From Microbacterium sp. (lineage in GTDB: Bacteria > Actinomycetota > Actinomycetes > Actinomycetales > Microbacteriaceae): a DNA stretch of 64,000 nucleotides. Within the stretch, counting starts at the first letter, position 1. Each line of letters begins with the position of its first letter. Below, piece after piece: positions 53,546 to 61,373 of this stretch. The DNA is taken from the NCBI GenBank assembly GCA_013823625.1, contig PNMM01000001.1, positions 372,001 to 436,000 of the forward strand. Direction: 5' to 3'. A program made the position numbers and the translations under genes. Below the pieces are notes generated by a model. The model was not told where the DNA came from and ran no database searches. It worked only from the letters and a program-made list of their open reading frames with translations.

Positions 53546-54044
53546 GCGGGCGGTGCCGCGCATCACCCTCATCGACGGGCGCTCGGGGTCAGGAAAGACG
53601 ACCTTCGCCACGGCTCTCGCGCACCGCACGGCCGCTCAGGTGCTGAGCCTGGACGACGTCTACCCGGGGTGGGATGGCCTTGAGGCCGGCGAGGCGCACG
53701 TGTTGACGCATGTGCTGCACGCGATTGCCGAGGGCCGCGCTCCGCGCTGGCAAGCGTGGAACTGGGCCGACAACGAGCCGGGCGCGTGGCACGAGCTCGA
53801 CCCCGCGCGTGACCTCATCGTCGAGGGATGCGGTGCCATCAGCCCCGCCGCCCGCGCGCTCGCCCACCACGCCATCTGGGTTGAGCTCGCTGACGATGCC
53901 GAACGGCGCCGCCGCGCGATCGCGCGCGACGGCGAGATCTTCGCGCGCAACTGGGATCGCTGGGCGCGCCAAGAAGTGGAGCACGCCGCGCTGCACAACC
54001 CGCGCGGCACCGCCGACGAGATCGTCGACGGCGCGAGGCTCTGA
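53532..54044 (+). CDS. P-loop kinase-like ATP-binding protein
   Basis: 170 residues. LIDGRSGSGKTTFATALA is a Walker A loop, and VLSLDDVYPGWDGL is the substrate-acid region found in uridine-kinase-like proteins. DLIVEGCGAISP and RDGEIFARNWDRWARQE follow. It starts at a GTG inside the last 14 bases of the ECF gene, so it is part of the TPP-controlled operon. A role in thiamine-precursor phosphorylation is possible but not shown by sequence. Confidence 0.75.
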   Translation: MSSAERAVPRITLIDGRSGSGKTTFATALAHRTAAQVLSLDDVYPGWDGLEAGEAHVLTHVLHAIAEGRAPRWQAWNWADNEPGAWHELDPARDLIVEGCGAISPAARALAHHAIWVELADDAERRRRAIARDGEIFARNWDRWARQEVEHAALHNPRGTADEIVDGARL

Positions 54045-54067
54045 CGCTCAGGCCCGCGGCCGCGCGG

Positions 54068-55282
54068 TCAGCCAGTCCAGCGTGCGAGCACCGTGAGCGG
54101 GTCGGCGAACCGCCACGCCACGCCGGGTTCGGTGATGGCCGTCGTCGACTCGAGCCGAACGACCTGCTCGACGCCGCCCGCGGTCACGACGATGCTGCCG
54201 GCGTCGGCGCCGGGAAGCACGGTTGATCGAGACGCCGCTTCGAGCCGAAGGTCGAGCCCGGCGAGCTGCGTCGAGCTCACGGTGATGGCCTCGGTGGCGA
54301 TGAGCTCGGTCGATTGCCCCCACTGCGAGCGGGCAATCGCGACCACCTCGCCCGCGCTCACGACCTCTATGGGCTGCACGCCCGCGCGAATGCTCTCGAT
54401 GAGGTCGGCGGCGGCCGCTTCAGCGGCGGGGTAGCCCGGTTGGCCCAGCATGGCGATGATGATCGTTTCGTCACCCACGGGCACGCCCACGATCACGCAG
54501 ACCCCCGCGGCGTCGGTGTAGGTGCGCGTCAGACCGACTGTGCCGAGTTCGCTCACGAAGTCGGCTTCATCGCTAATGGGCGAGTTGGCAGAGGTCTCGT
54601 CGAGTCGCGTCGAGAGCAGTTCGGCGAGCACCGGCGTCTCGAGGGCGAGGCGTGCGAGCTGGGCCATGTCGCTTGCCGTCGAGAGCGACGCCGGGTCAAG
54701 CCCCGTGCCGTCAACCACCGTGGTCGACGTGAGGCCCTGCTCGTCGAGCCAGGTTCGGGCCGCCGCGCGATAGTCGTCGAGCCCGCCGAACACCGCGTCG
54801 ACCAACAGCTCGGCGGTGTTGTTGCCCGAGCCGATGAGGGTTGCCGCAATGAGATCGCGGCGCGTCCAGGTCTGACCAAACTGCACGGCGACCGTGCGCG
54901 CACCCGCGGCGGAAAGTGCGCGGTAGCGATCGACCGCTGCCTGTTCGATCGTGATCGTGGGGCCGGGGGCGCCGGCCTCGAGGGGTTCCACACCGAGCAC
55001 GACGCTCACGAGCACGAGCTTGGCCGCGCCCGCGATGGGTCGCGGATCAGAGCTGCCGGCGGTAGCGGGTAACCCTTCGGCGGCGAGCACGGCGGTCGAG
55101 CCGTCGGCGGGCAGCGCGAGCGCAGCATCCCACCGGCCATCGAGAGAGGCCGAGATCGTTTGCTCGATGTGCAATCGCGGCACGGGGCTGAGTAAAGCGG
55201 CTGCGGCATAGACGACGCCCGCGACGACGGCGAGAGCGAGCAGCCCGCTCACGATGCCGCGCACTCGCCGCGCGCGAGTCAT
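54068..55282 (-). CDS. S11-like D-Ala-D-Ala carboxypeptidase homologue lacking the catalytic serine
   Basis: 404 residues with one N-terminal membrane anchor (GIVSGLLALAVVAGVVYAAA). The fold of S11 peptidases is clear: SGNNTAELLVDAVFGG, TTVVDGTGLDPASLSTASDM and TYTDAAG. The SxxK motif, expected as P-I-A-S-x-x-K, reads PIAGAAKLVL, so the nucleophile is Gly, not Ser. The KTG motif is LTRTYTDAAG. SGN (SxN) is retained. It is therefore probably a penicillin-binding-protein-like scaffold or regulator, not an active enzyme. Its ATG overlaps the zincin stop (ATGA). Confidence 0.8.
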   Translation of the reverse strand: MTRARRVRGIVSGLLALAVVAGVVYAAAALLSPVPRLHIEQTISASLDGRWDAALALPADGSTAVLAAEGLPATAGSSDPRPIAGAAKLVLVSVVLGVEPLEAGAPGPTITIEQAAVDRYRALSAAGARTVAVQFGQTWTRRDLIAATLIGSGNNTAELLVDAVFGGLDDYRAAARTWLDEQGLTSTTVVDGTGLDPASLSTASDMAQLARLALETPVLAELLSTRLDETSANSPISDEADFVSELGTVGLTRTYTDAAGVCVIVGVPVGDETIIIAMLGQPGYPAAEAAAADLIESIRAGVQPIEVVSAGEVVAIARSQWGQSTELIATEAITVSSTQLAGLDLRLEAASRSTVLPGADAGSIVVTAGGVEQVVRLESTTAITEPGVAWRFADPLTVLARWTG

Positions 55283-55653
55283 GCCCACCCCAAGCGGTGC
55301 AACTCGTCGTCGTCGATTCCGTAGAAGTGGGCGATTTCGTGCACGAGGGTCACGTGAATCTCGTGACGAAGCTCGTCGAGATCAGCACTCACGGCGAGCA
55401 AGGGCTCACGAAAGAGGATGATGCGGTCGGGCAATTCGCCAAAGCCGTACTGGCCGCGCTCGGTCAGGGCGACGCCGTCGTAGATGCCGAGCAGATCGAG
55501 CGAGCCGTCATCGGGGCGGTCTTGCGTGACGAAAATGACGTTGTCGAGCCCGTCGATCATTTCGTCGGGCAACAGGTCGAGCTCGTCGATGACGAGTGCT
55601 TCAAAGGCCTCCGCGTCGAGGTCGAGGGGGGTTGTCTCGTCGTCGTCGCTCAT
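55279..55653 (-). CDS. Zincin-like metallopeptidase (DUF1025 type)
   Basis: 124 residues, acidic. The metal site HEIAHFYGIDDDELHRLGW (H-E-x-x-H plus a downstream acidic ligand region) closes the protein. Before it are LPDEMIDGLDNVIFVTQDRP, GIYDGVALTERGQYGFGELP and PDRIILFREPLL, as in the actinobacterial metallopeptidase family near clpS. The target is unknown. It is coupled by ATGA overlaps on both sides. Confidence 0.9.
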   Translation of the reverse strand: MSDDDETTPLDLDAEAFEALVIDELDLLPDEMIDGLDNVIFVTQDRPDDGSLDLLGIYDGVALTERGQYGFGELPDRIILFREPLLAVSADLDELRHEIHVTLVHEIAHFYGIDDDELHRLGWA

Positions 55654-56189
55654 GAGCTGGCCTCGCTGCGCGTAGGCGGCTCGCTCGCCTCAATGACCTG
55701 CACGAGGCCGTCTTGCATCCAGGCGAGCCATTCGTAGACGTCGCGCAGTCCCGGCTCGCCGAAGGTGCCTTCGTCGCCGTCGACGATGATGCCCATGCGG
55801 TCGGCGATGACGAGGCGCAGGTCACCGATGCCGCGCACCCAATCGAAGGCGGCATCCGTCGAGATCGACACCGAGTGAGAGAGGTCGTCATTGGCAACGG
55901 GGGCGAGAGCGCGCGAAAGGGTGCGTGCGAAGCCGATCTTGCGGTCGACAAGGCCGCGGCGGCTCAAGCGCCGCCATTCGTCGGCGAGTTCGGGCTCGTG
56001 GCGATACGCGTCGGGCAGCAGGCGGCGAACGGCCGAGTCGTCATCGATGGGCGATTCGAGTGCCTCCGCGAGCAGAGCCTGCAACTGGTCGGCCAGCGAG
56101 ACGAGAATGCGCGCCTCTTCGGGCTCGACGATCACGATGCCGGCAACGCCCGGCTGGGCGTCGTCGCCCGTGGGAACGGTGATCTTCAT
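55650..56189 (-). CDS. DUF2017 domain protein
   Basis: 179 residues of the DUF2017 family, which almost always follows clpS in actinobacteria. Features include VEPEEARILVSLADQLQALL, LLPDAYRHEPELADEWRRLS and LRDVYEWLAWMQDGLVQVIE. It is mainly helical and acidic, possibly an adaptor for Clp proteolysis, though that is inference from neighbourhood. ATGA overlaps join it to clpS and to the zincin gene. Confidence 0.88.
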   Translation of the reverse strand: MKITVPTGDDAQPGVAGIVIVEPEEARILVSLADQLQALLAEALESPIDDDSAVRRLLPDAYRHEPELADEWRRLSRRGLVDRKIGFARTLSRALAPVANDDLSHSVSISTDAAFDWVRGIGDLRLVIADRMGIIVDGDEGTFGEPGLRDVYEWLAWMQDGLVQVIEASEPPTRSEASS

Positions 56190-56485
56190 CGGGGAGCCCG
56201 CTCGACCGTGGCCCACAGGCCGTACTCGTGCATGGCTTCGGCATGGCGTTCCATGTGCTCACGGTTACCTTCGGCGAGCGTCGCCCGACCTTCGCTGTGC
56301 ACTTGCATCATCAGGTGATCTGCGGTCGGGGCATCCACCCCAAAATGGCGGCGAAAGACCCACGAGACGTAGCTCATGAGATTGACGGGGTCGTTCCAGA
56401 CCACGATCGTCCACGGAACCTCAGCGGCGTGAACCGGGCGCTCCAGCACCTGGCCCTGCGATTCACCCGCTGGTACGCGCGTCAT
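56186..56485 (-). CDS. clpS: ATP-dependent Clp protease adaptor ClpS
   Basis: 99 residues. VPWTIVVWNDPVNLMSYVSW and MMQVHSEGRATLAEGNREHM are the ClpS core that binds N-degron residues and the ClpA/ClpC N-domain. ATG 56485 is selected by CAGACT at 56492-56497 (minus strand) with six-base spacing. It leads a four-gene overlapping chain. Confidence 0.95.
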   Translation of the reverse strand: MTRVPAGESQGQVLERPVHAAEVPWTIVVWNDPVNLMSYVSWVFRRHFGVDAPTADHLMMQVHSEGRATLAEGNREHMERHAEAMHEYGLWATVERAPR

Positions 56486-56569
56486 GCATCCAGTCTGACG
56501 TGCGCGGCCGCGAAGCCCCGGAGAACAGGCCGAGAGACTCGTAATCGTCACGAGAAGCCGGTAAAGAAT

Positions 56570-56645
56570 TGGGGTGAGTAACGGGGCTTGAACCCGCGAC
56601 CTCCTGGACCACAACCAGGCGCTCTGCCAGCTGAGCTATACCCAC
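56570..56645 (-). tRNA. tRNA-His (GTG anticodon)
   Basis: On the minus strand the cloverleaf closes: acceptor GTGGGTA/TACTCAC, D-arm GCTC/GAGC, anticodon stem CCTGG/CCAGG around TTGTGGT (anticodon GTG), and T-arm with GGTTCAA. The genomic base preceding the 5' end is G, the normal G-1 of tRNA-His. CCA is encoded. Transcription continues away from orn and toward clpS. Confidence 0.95.
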
Positions 56646-56683
56646 CATGCGAGTCGTCTCACGACGGCCGACACGACAGTCTA

Positions 56684-57304
56684 TTACAGGCGGGGAGCCC
56701 ACTTCTGCACGACATCGTTCGCTGCCTGTTGAGCCTCGTCTGACGTGGGCCCGGGCTCGGCGACGAAGCCCGCGCGACGGTAGTAATCGAGCTCGCGAAT
56801 CGACTCGAGAATGTCGGCAAGCGCTCGGTGCCCGCCGTTCTTGGCGGGCGCATTGAAGTACACCCGCGGAAACCAGCGGCGCACGAGCTCTTTAATGCTC
56901 GACACGTCAACCGAGCGATAGTGCAAGTGAGCATCAACACTCGGCATCGAGCGAGCAAGAAACGCGCGGTCGGTGCCGATCGTGTTGCCCGCGAGCGGCG
57001 CTTGGCCGGCGGTGGGCACGTGCTGGGTGATGTAGGCGAGCACCTGTTCTTCGGCGGTCTCGAGGGCGACCCCCCCGTCGAGCTCGTCGAGCAAGCCGCT
57101 CGCGGCATGCATGTCGCGCACGAACTCGCCCATGTTGGCCAGGCCCGCTTCAGTGGGCGCGATCACGATGCTGAATCCGGGATGCACGGGCTCAAGCTCG
57201 TAGTCAGTGATGACCACCGCGACCTCAACGAGGTCGTCGACCGCCAGATCGAGCCCTGTCATCTCGCAGTCGATCCAGACAAGGCGGTCGGTCGTTGAAC
57301 TCAC
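56684..57304 (-). CDS. orn: Oligoribonuclease
   Basis: 206-residue DEDDh exonuclease that degrades short RNA oligonucleotides, including pGpG. VWIDCEMTGLDL holds the first D and E; GNTIGTDRAFL the second D region; GGHRALADILESIREL the catalytic His and last D. The GTG start is decided by TAGACT at 57311-57316 (minus strand), six bases away. It is divergent from a thioredoxin-like gene. Confidence 0.95.
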   Translation of the reverse strand: MSSTTDRLVWIDCEMTGLDLAVDDLVEVAVVITDYELEPVHPGFSIVIAPTEAGLANMGEFVRDMHAASGLLDELDGGVALETAEEQVLAYITQHVPTAGQAPLAGNTIGTDRAFLARSMPSVDAHLHYRSVDVSSIKELVRRWFPRVYFNAPAKNGGHRALADILESIRELDYYRRAGFVAEPGPTSDEAQQAANDVVQKWAPRL

Positions 57305-57310
57305 CGGGGA

Positions 57311-57363
57311 AGTCTACCGGCGTGTCTCGACCGGCTCTCGCGGCGCCGAGCCCGGCGTACCCT
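57311..57363. promoter_or_regulatory. Divergent leaderless promoters of orn and thioredoxin-like gene
   Basis: TAGACT (57311-57316, minus strand) serves orn and TACCCT (57358-57363, plus strand) serves the gene at 57370. Each sits exactly six bases from its GTG. Only 41 bases separate the two hexamers. Confidence 0.6.
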
Positions 57364-57369
57364 GACACC

Positions 57370-57633
57370 GTGCGCATCGAACTCTTCACTTCGGCCTTTT
57401 GTGATCCGTGTCATCGGGCGCGTGAGGTGATCGCCGAGGCGCAGCGGCTCGTACCGGCACTCACGGTCGACGAGCGGGATGTCGCGGCCCACCAAGTGCG
57501 GGCGGCCGAGCTCGGCATCCGCAGCACCCCGACCACGATCATCTACAACCGTGACGGCGGCGAACTGCTGCGCGCCGAAGGGGTGCCCACCCTGCCGCGA
57601 CTCTTGACGGCGCTCGCCGAGGCTATCGACTGA
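57370..57633 (+). CDS. Thioredoxin-like protein
   Basis: 87 residues. ELFTSAFCDPCHRAREVIAE contains a CxxC active site, and LGIRSTPTTIIYNRDGGELL gives the cis-Pro loop. It is short, like glutaredoxin-size thioredoxin-fold proteins, and presumably reduces disulfides in the cytoplasm. The GTG at 57370 is selected by promoter spacing. Its 3' end overlaps the convergent gene by eleven bases. Confidence 0.85.
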   Translation: MRIELFTSAFCDPCHRAREVIAEAQRLVPALTVDERDVAAHQVRAAELGIRSTPTTIIYNRDGGELLRAEGVPTLPRLLTALAEAID

Positions 57634-57991
57634 GGTTCGCGAGGGCGTCGCGCACCGCGACCCCGAAGGCGCTCACCGAACCGTCGAGCACATCAAGCTG
57701 AGCGGCGTCGAGCAGAGGCTCGAGCATCCCGTTTCGCTCGACCAGCACGATCGGAGCCTGCTCGCCCACCGCGGCCGACTCGCGTTCGTCGAGCTCATTG
57801 AGGTGGCGAAGGTCGACGTGGATGCCCAGCTCGGCAACGAGCGCATCCCACTCACGCTTGCGGCGAATGGGGGAGTGCGTGATGTCACACAAGGCGCAAC
57901 TCGTCGTGCCCAACAGGTGGCCGACGATGTAGCGCACTTCGCCCACAAGGCCACCATTGGCGTTGTAGACGCCCAGAATGCGATCGACCAC
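57623..57991 (-). CDS. Conserved actinobacterial protein of unknown function
   Basis: 122 residues from GTG 57991, which has AGGGGAG upstream; another GTG at 58024 is possible. The start ILGVYNANGGLVGEVRYIVG and the CALCDITHSPIRRKREWDAL block resemble a conserved hypothetical family. The CxxC followed by H suggests metal binding or redox chemistry. No function can be assigned. Confidence 0.65.
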   Translation of the reverse strand: MVDRILGVYNANGGLVGEVRYIVGHLLGTTSCALCDITHSPIRRKREWDALVAELGIHVDLRHLNELDERESAAVGEQAPIVLVERNGMLEPLLDAAQLDVLDGSVSAFGVAVRDALANLSR

Positions 57992-58055
57992 GGATGCTCC
58001 CCTCGAGTAGACCTCCAGGCTCACCGGTCAGCCTGAACGACTCCCGAGAACCGGC

Positions 58056-59831
58056 TCAGCAACTGCGGAGCGCTGCGACCGTGGTCGACACGACACCCGT
58101 TCCACCGAGCAGCCTGATCTCTCGGGCATCCAGACCCGCGATCTCAGCCAGCACAGATGCCGGAACGCAGTTCGCGGGCACCGTGTACAGCGGTCCGGGG
58201 TCGAGCGTGGCGAGAACCCCACCCGCGAGGGCATCGGGGAACGAGAAGGCATTCGTCAGGTACACGAAGTCAGAGACGCTGGGAAACGCCTCTTGATTGA
58301 CCCGAACAGCTGTGGCTATTCGGTCATCGCCCGAAAGTCGAGTTGTCGGCGCGACGAACCCAAGCGAGGTGACGACGAATTCTGAGACGACACCCGGTCC
58401 GCCGACGACATAAATGTTGTCGACACCCAGGTCAGTCAAGAATCCCATGGTGTCGATCGGCATGACCAAGGGGAACCCGGGCACCAAGACCACCGGTGCC
58501 CCGAACGCGCCTGCCGCAGCACCGGCAGCAAGAGCGTCAGCGAACCCTCCGCCGTCGGCAACGAAAGCGGTAGTCGCCGTGGGGAAGGCTTCGAGCGTGA
58601 TCAGTCGTGACGTCTCGTAACGGTCAATGCCGCCGACGCGCTTGATCGCGGGGGCCAAGCTGCTCAGCGCGGTGTAGACGGTGGCCGACACCGAACCCGT
58701 GCCGCCGACAACGATGATTTCGTCAGGGTTGAGCCGGTTGATCTCGGCGATGACCTCGGCCGGAAGGCTTGACGGGGCTGTGAGCAAAAGTGGTCCGCCC
58801 AGGGCGGCTGCGACCGGCCCGGCGCTCAAGGCGTCGGGGAAGTTCGCTCCCGAAGCGACCAGCACGACAGGTGTGCTCGTAATCGGATCAGGAAAGCCCG
58901 CTTGCGAGATTTCGATGGCCGTCGTGTACCGCGTCTCTCCGGCGTAGCGAGACACCTGCGGCCCCAAGATGACCTGGTCGTCGATCCACGCCGCAAACGC
59001 CGAGACTTCGGTGTAGACGCCCGGGAACGGCGACTCGGCGCAACCGTTGCCCCAGCTCGTGACTCCCGCGAGATACCAGGTTCCCGCGGTCTGAACGGCG
59101 AGAGGTCCGCCACTGTCGCCCTGGCACGTGTCGGTCGTGAAACCCGGGCCGACCGCGCAGAGCATTGTGGCGGGATTGAAGAACTCCGAGACGTAGGCCG
59201 TGTCGCACGGGCCGTCGGCAACGGTCGAGACCGATGCGATGCGCATTTGCGTCGGGTAGGAGTCTCCGCTTGTCGACGTGTTGCCCCAGCCGCTGATTCG
59301 CGCGGTGGTCGAGCCAAGGGTTGTCGACTGAAGGGGAATAGCTTCTTGCACGCCCTCGGTGAGGGCGATGGGCTCACTCAAGCGCAGCACCGCAATGTCG
59401 GAGTCAAACGTTGCTTCGACGTAGCCGGGGTGAACGATGATTTCGTCGACAGACACCGCGGTGCGAGCCGTTGTGCTCAGCACCGATTGCCCCGTCATGA
59501 CACGGATGTCTGACGGGTCGGCGGTGATGCCGCTATCGACGACACAGTGCGCGGCCGTCACGATTTCCCACGACGAGACAATTGATCCGCCACAGAACTG
59601 CCCGATGTAGTCGTTCGGGGCGCCGGCGAAGACGAGCGCGACCTGCCACGGAGCATCACTGATGGCTGCTGCTGTGCCCCCAATGATCACGGGGCTGAGG
59701 TCGTCGTCGGACTGCGCCGAACTCGCTGCGAGCGCCGGTGAACCGGAGAGCGTTGCCATGAGGCCGACCGTCGCCGCGATGGCGATTGCCGATTGGGCCC
59801 ACCGCGGGAAGGAACGTCGGGGAGTGGTCAC
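58056..59831 (-). CDS. Secreted trypsin-like serine protease with cell-wall-binding repeats
   Basis: 591 residues. A signal peptide (WAQSAIAIAATVGLMATLSG, cleavage near ALAASS) is followed by an S1 trypsin domain from VIIGGTAA. The triad is complete: His in VTAAHC, Asp in DSDIAVLRL and Ser in CQGDSGGPLA. From about residue 290 three copies of the CW_binding_2 type repeat follow, marked by RYAGETRYTTAIEIS, RVGGIDRYETSRLI and RLSGDDRIATAVRV, each with an IYVVGG-like strand. The protease is probably held in the cell wall by these repeats. AGAGAGG precedes the GTG. Confidence 0.93.
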   Translation of the reverse strand: MTTPRRSFPRWAQSAIAIAATVGLMATLSGSPALAASSAQSDDDLSPVIIGGTAAAISDAPWQVALVFAGAPNDYIGQFCGGSIVSSWEIVTAAHCVVDSGITADPSDIRVMTGQSVLSTTARTAVSVDEIIVHPGYVEATFDSDIAVLRLSEPIALTEGVQEAIPLQSTTLGSTTARISGWGNTSTSGDSYPTQMRIASVSTVADGPCDTAYVSEFFNPATMLCAVGPGFTTDTCQGDSGGPLAVQTAGTWYLAGVTSWGNGCAESPFPGVYTEVSAFAAWIDDQVILGPQVSRYAGETRYTTAIEISQAGFPDPITSTPVVLVASGANFPDALSAGPVAAALGGPLLLTAPSSLPAEVIAEINRLNPDEIIVVGGTGSVSATVYTALSSLAPAIKRVGGIDRYETSRLITLEAFPTATTAFVADGGGFADALAAGAAAGAFGAPVVLVPGFPLVMPIDTMGFLTDLGVDNIYVVGGPGVVSEFVVTSLGFVAPTTRLSGDDRIATAVRVNQEAFPSVSDFVYLTNAFSFPDALAGGVLATLDPGPLYTVPANCVPASVLAEIAGLDAREIRLLGGTGVVSTTVAALRSC

Positions 59832-59930
59832 GAGTGAACACCTCTCTGCTGTGGCGAGTCATCCTCACGAGCCTGATTCTGCCTGTCTCGACTCGTGAAG
59901 CACAAGCCCTCCGGTAACCTGAAGATCGCG

Positions 59931-60003
59931 CCCTCGTAGCTCAGCGGATAGAGCAGGAGCCTTCTAATCTCTTGGCCGCAGGTTCGATTCCTGCCGAGGG
60001 CAC
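59931..60003 (+). tRNA. tRNA-Arg (TCT anticodon)
   Basis: Acceptor GCCCTCG pairs with CGAGGGC; D-arm GCTC/GAGC; loop CTTCTAA gives anticodon TCT; T-arm GCAGG/CCTGC around TTCGATT. The anticodon stem GGAGC/TCTCT has one GU pair and a C-U mismatch next to the loop, weaker than usual. CCA is not encoded. Confidence 0.9.
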
Positions 60004-60144
60004 GGTGTTCTTTGGCTGCGCCGCCGCTCCTGCGGCGCAGCGTCCGCTACCGCGTGACGAGCGCGGTCGTCACGCTTCGCGGGTGCAGCTCAGGTCAGGG
60101 CTCGCGCGACAAGTTTTTCGTCGCGCTGGGCGGGGTTCGGCTGA

Positions 60145-60150
60145 TAGCGT
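60145..60150 (+). promoter_or_regulatory. -10 hexamer TAGCGT, leaderless geometry
   Basis: TAGCGT ends six bases before GTG 60157. Confidence 0.5.
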
Positions 60151-60156
60151 TCGCGC

Positions 60157-60828
60157 GTGAATCGTTCTCTTCTTGTTGGGCTCGCACGCATTGTCGTGGG
60201 CCTCAGTCTGGTGGGCAGTGTCGCCTGGCAGATCACTGACCGCGTAGCCAATGACGTCTTCCGTCCGACGGAATACTTGGCGTACTTCAGCATTGTTTCG
60301 GCCATCTTGGTCGGCCTGATGTTCGTCGTGAGTGGAGTGCTTCGCCTGCGCGACGTACCCGAGTCGACCACGATGGCGATCATCCGCCTCACGGGTGCGG
60401 CCTCGATGATCGTTGTTGGTGTGGTCTACCACGCGCTGATCAGTGGCACCGCGCCTGACCCGCGCGACCTGGGCTACGAGTGGCCGGTCATCCCGAACCT
60501 CGTCATCCACACCTGGGCGCCCATCGCGATCGCTCTCGACTACCTGCTCAGCACGCGCGGCCGCGCATTGCGGCTGCGCCAGGCATTCTGGGTGGCCGTG
60601 TTCCCACTCACGTGGCTCGCGTTCTCGGTCGTTCGAGGGCTCATCGACGGCTGGTGGCCTTACTGGTTCATCGACCCCAATGGTGAGGGCGGCGTTGGCA
60701 GCATGCTCGCCTACGTGTTCGCTATTGCGGCGTTCTTCGTGATTCTGGGTTTTGTGCTGATCGCTCTCAACCTGGGGGTACGCCGACTGTTGCGTCGCCC
60801 GGGGTCTGAACCGCAGGTGCAGGCTTAG
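60157..60828 (+). CDS. Pr6Pr family membrane protein
   Basis: 223 residues with six membrane segments. FRPTEYLAYFSIVSAILVGL and VYHALISGTAPD, then NLVIHTWAPIAIALDYLL and WPYWFIDPNGEGG, follow the Pr6Pr/FAR-17a-like pattern with its conserved Thr/Asn/His residues. In animals related proteins hydrolyse hydroxy-fatty-acid esters by a Thr/His pair; whether that holds here is not known. Its TAG stop begins the next gene's hexamer. Confidence 0.8.
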   Translation: MNRSLLVGLARIVVGLSLVGSVAWQITDRVANDVFRPTEYLAYFSIVSAILVGLMFVVSGVLRLRDVPESTTMAIIRLTGAASMIVVGVVYHALISGTAPDPRDLGYEWPVIPNLVIHTWAPIAIALDYLLSTRGRALRLRQAFWVAVFPLTWLAFSVVRGLIDGWWPYWFIDPNGEGGVGSMLAYVFAIAAFFVILGFVLIALNLGVRRLLRRPGSEPQVQA

Positions 60829-60831
60829 CAT
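60826..60831 (+). promoter_or_regulatory. -10 hexamer TAGCAT built on the Pr6Pr stop codon
   Basis: TAGCAT shares its TAG with the upstream stop; here the spacing to ATG 60839 is seven bases. Confidence 0.5.
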
Positions 60832-60838
60832 CAGCGTC

Positions 60839-61342
60839 ATGCGACGCATCCTTGGCGCCACCCGCTTCATCGTGGTGATCCCCGCGATCGCTGCGATTCT
60901 GGGCGCGGTCTTGCTCATGTTCCAGGGTTCGGTCGGGGTTGTTCTGGTGATTATCGACGCCGTGTGGTTCGGCGCCGACCTCAAGAGCACCACGGTTGAC
61001 GTGCTCACGGCGGTCGACGCGATCTTGCTCGGCACGGTGCTTCTCGTGATCGGCTACGGCCTCTATGAACTCTTTGTGGATGCCGAGATCGCGGTGCCCA
61101 GTTGGTTACGGGTGTATGACCTCGACGACTTGAAGTCGAAGCTCATCGGAGTCGTCGTCGCCATCATCGCGGTCATCTTCGTGGGTGTGCTGGTCGACTC
61201 GAACCGTGCCGCCGACGTCTTGTCGTATGGCGTCGGCGCGGGGGCGCTGGTGGCCGGGCTCGCCCTGTTCTCCTATGCAACCAAGAAAGACCGGTCGGCA
61301 AAGCCGAAGAGCGACCCTGGCGGGAGTTCGCTCAAGCCCTAA
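60839..61342 (+). CDS. YqhA family (UPF0114) membrane protein
   Basis: 167 residues. The N-terminal RRILGATRFIVVIPAIAAIL, DAILLGTVLLVIGYGLYELF and LDDLKSKLIGVVVAIIAVIF segments match the YqhA/UPF0114 family of three- to four-pass membrane proteins of unknown function. It has a hydrophilic Lys/Ser/Pro tail. Confidence 0.85.
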   Translation: MRRILGATRFIVVIPAIAAILGAVLLMFQGSVGVVLVIIDAVWFGADLKSTTVDVLTAVDAILLGTVLLVIGYGLYELFVDAEIAVPSWLRVYDLDDLKSKLIGVVVAIIAVIFVGVLVDSNRAADVLSYGVGAGALVAGLALFSYATKKDRSAKPKSDPGGSSLKP

Positions 61343-61361
61343 AGGCTGGCCACGGCGTCGC

Positions 61362-61367
61362 TACGCT
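61362..61367 (+). promoter_or_regulatory. -10 hexamer TACGCT, leaderless geometry
   Basis: TACGCT ends six bases before ATG 61374, favouring that start over in-frame codons further upstream. Confidence 0.5.
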
Positions 61368-61373
61368 CGACGC

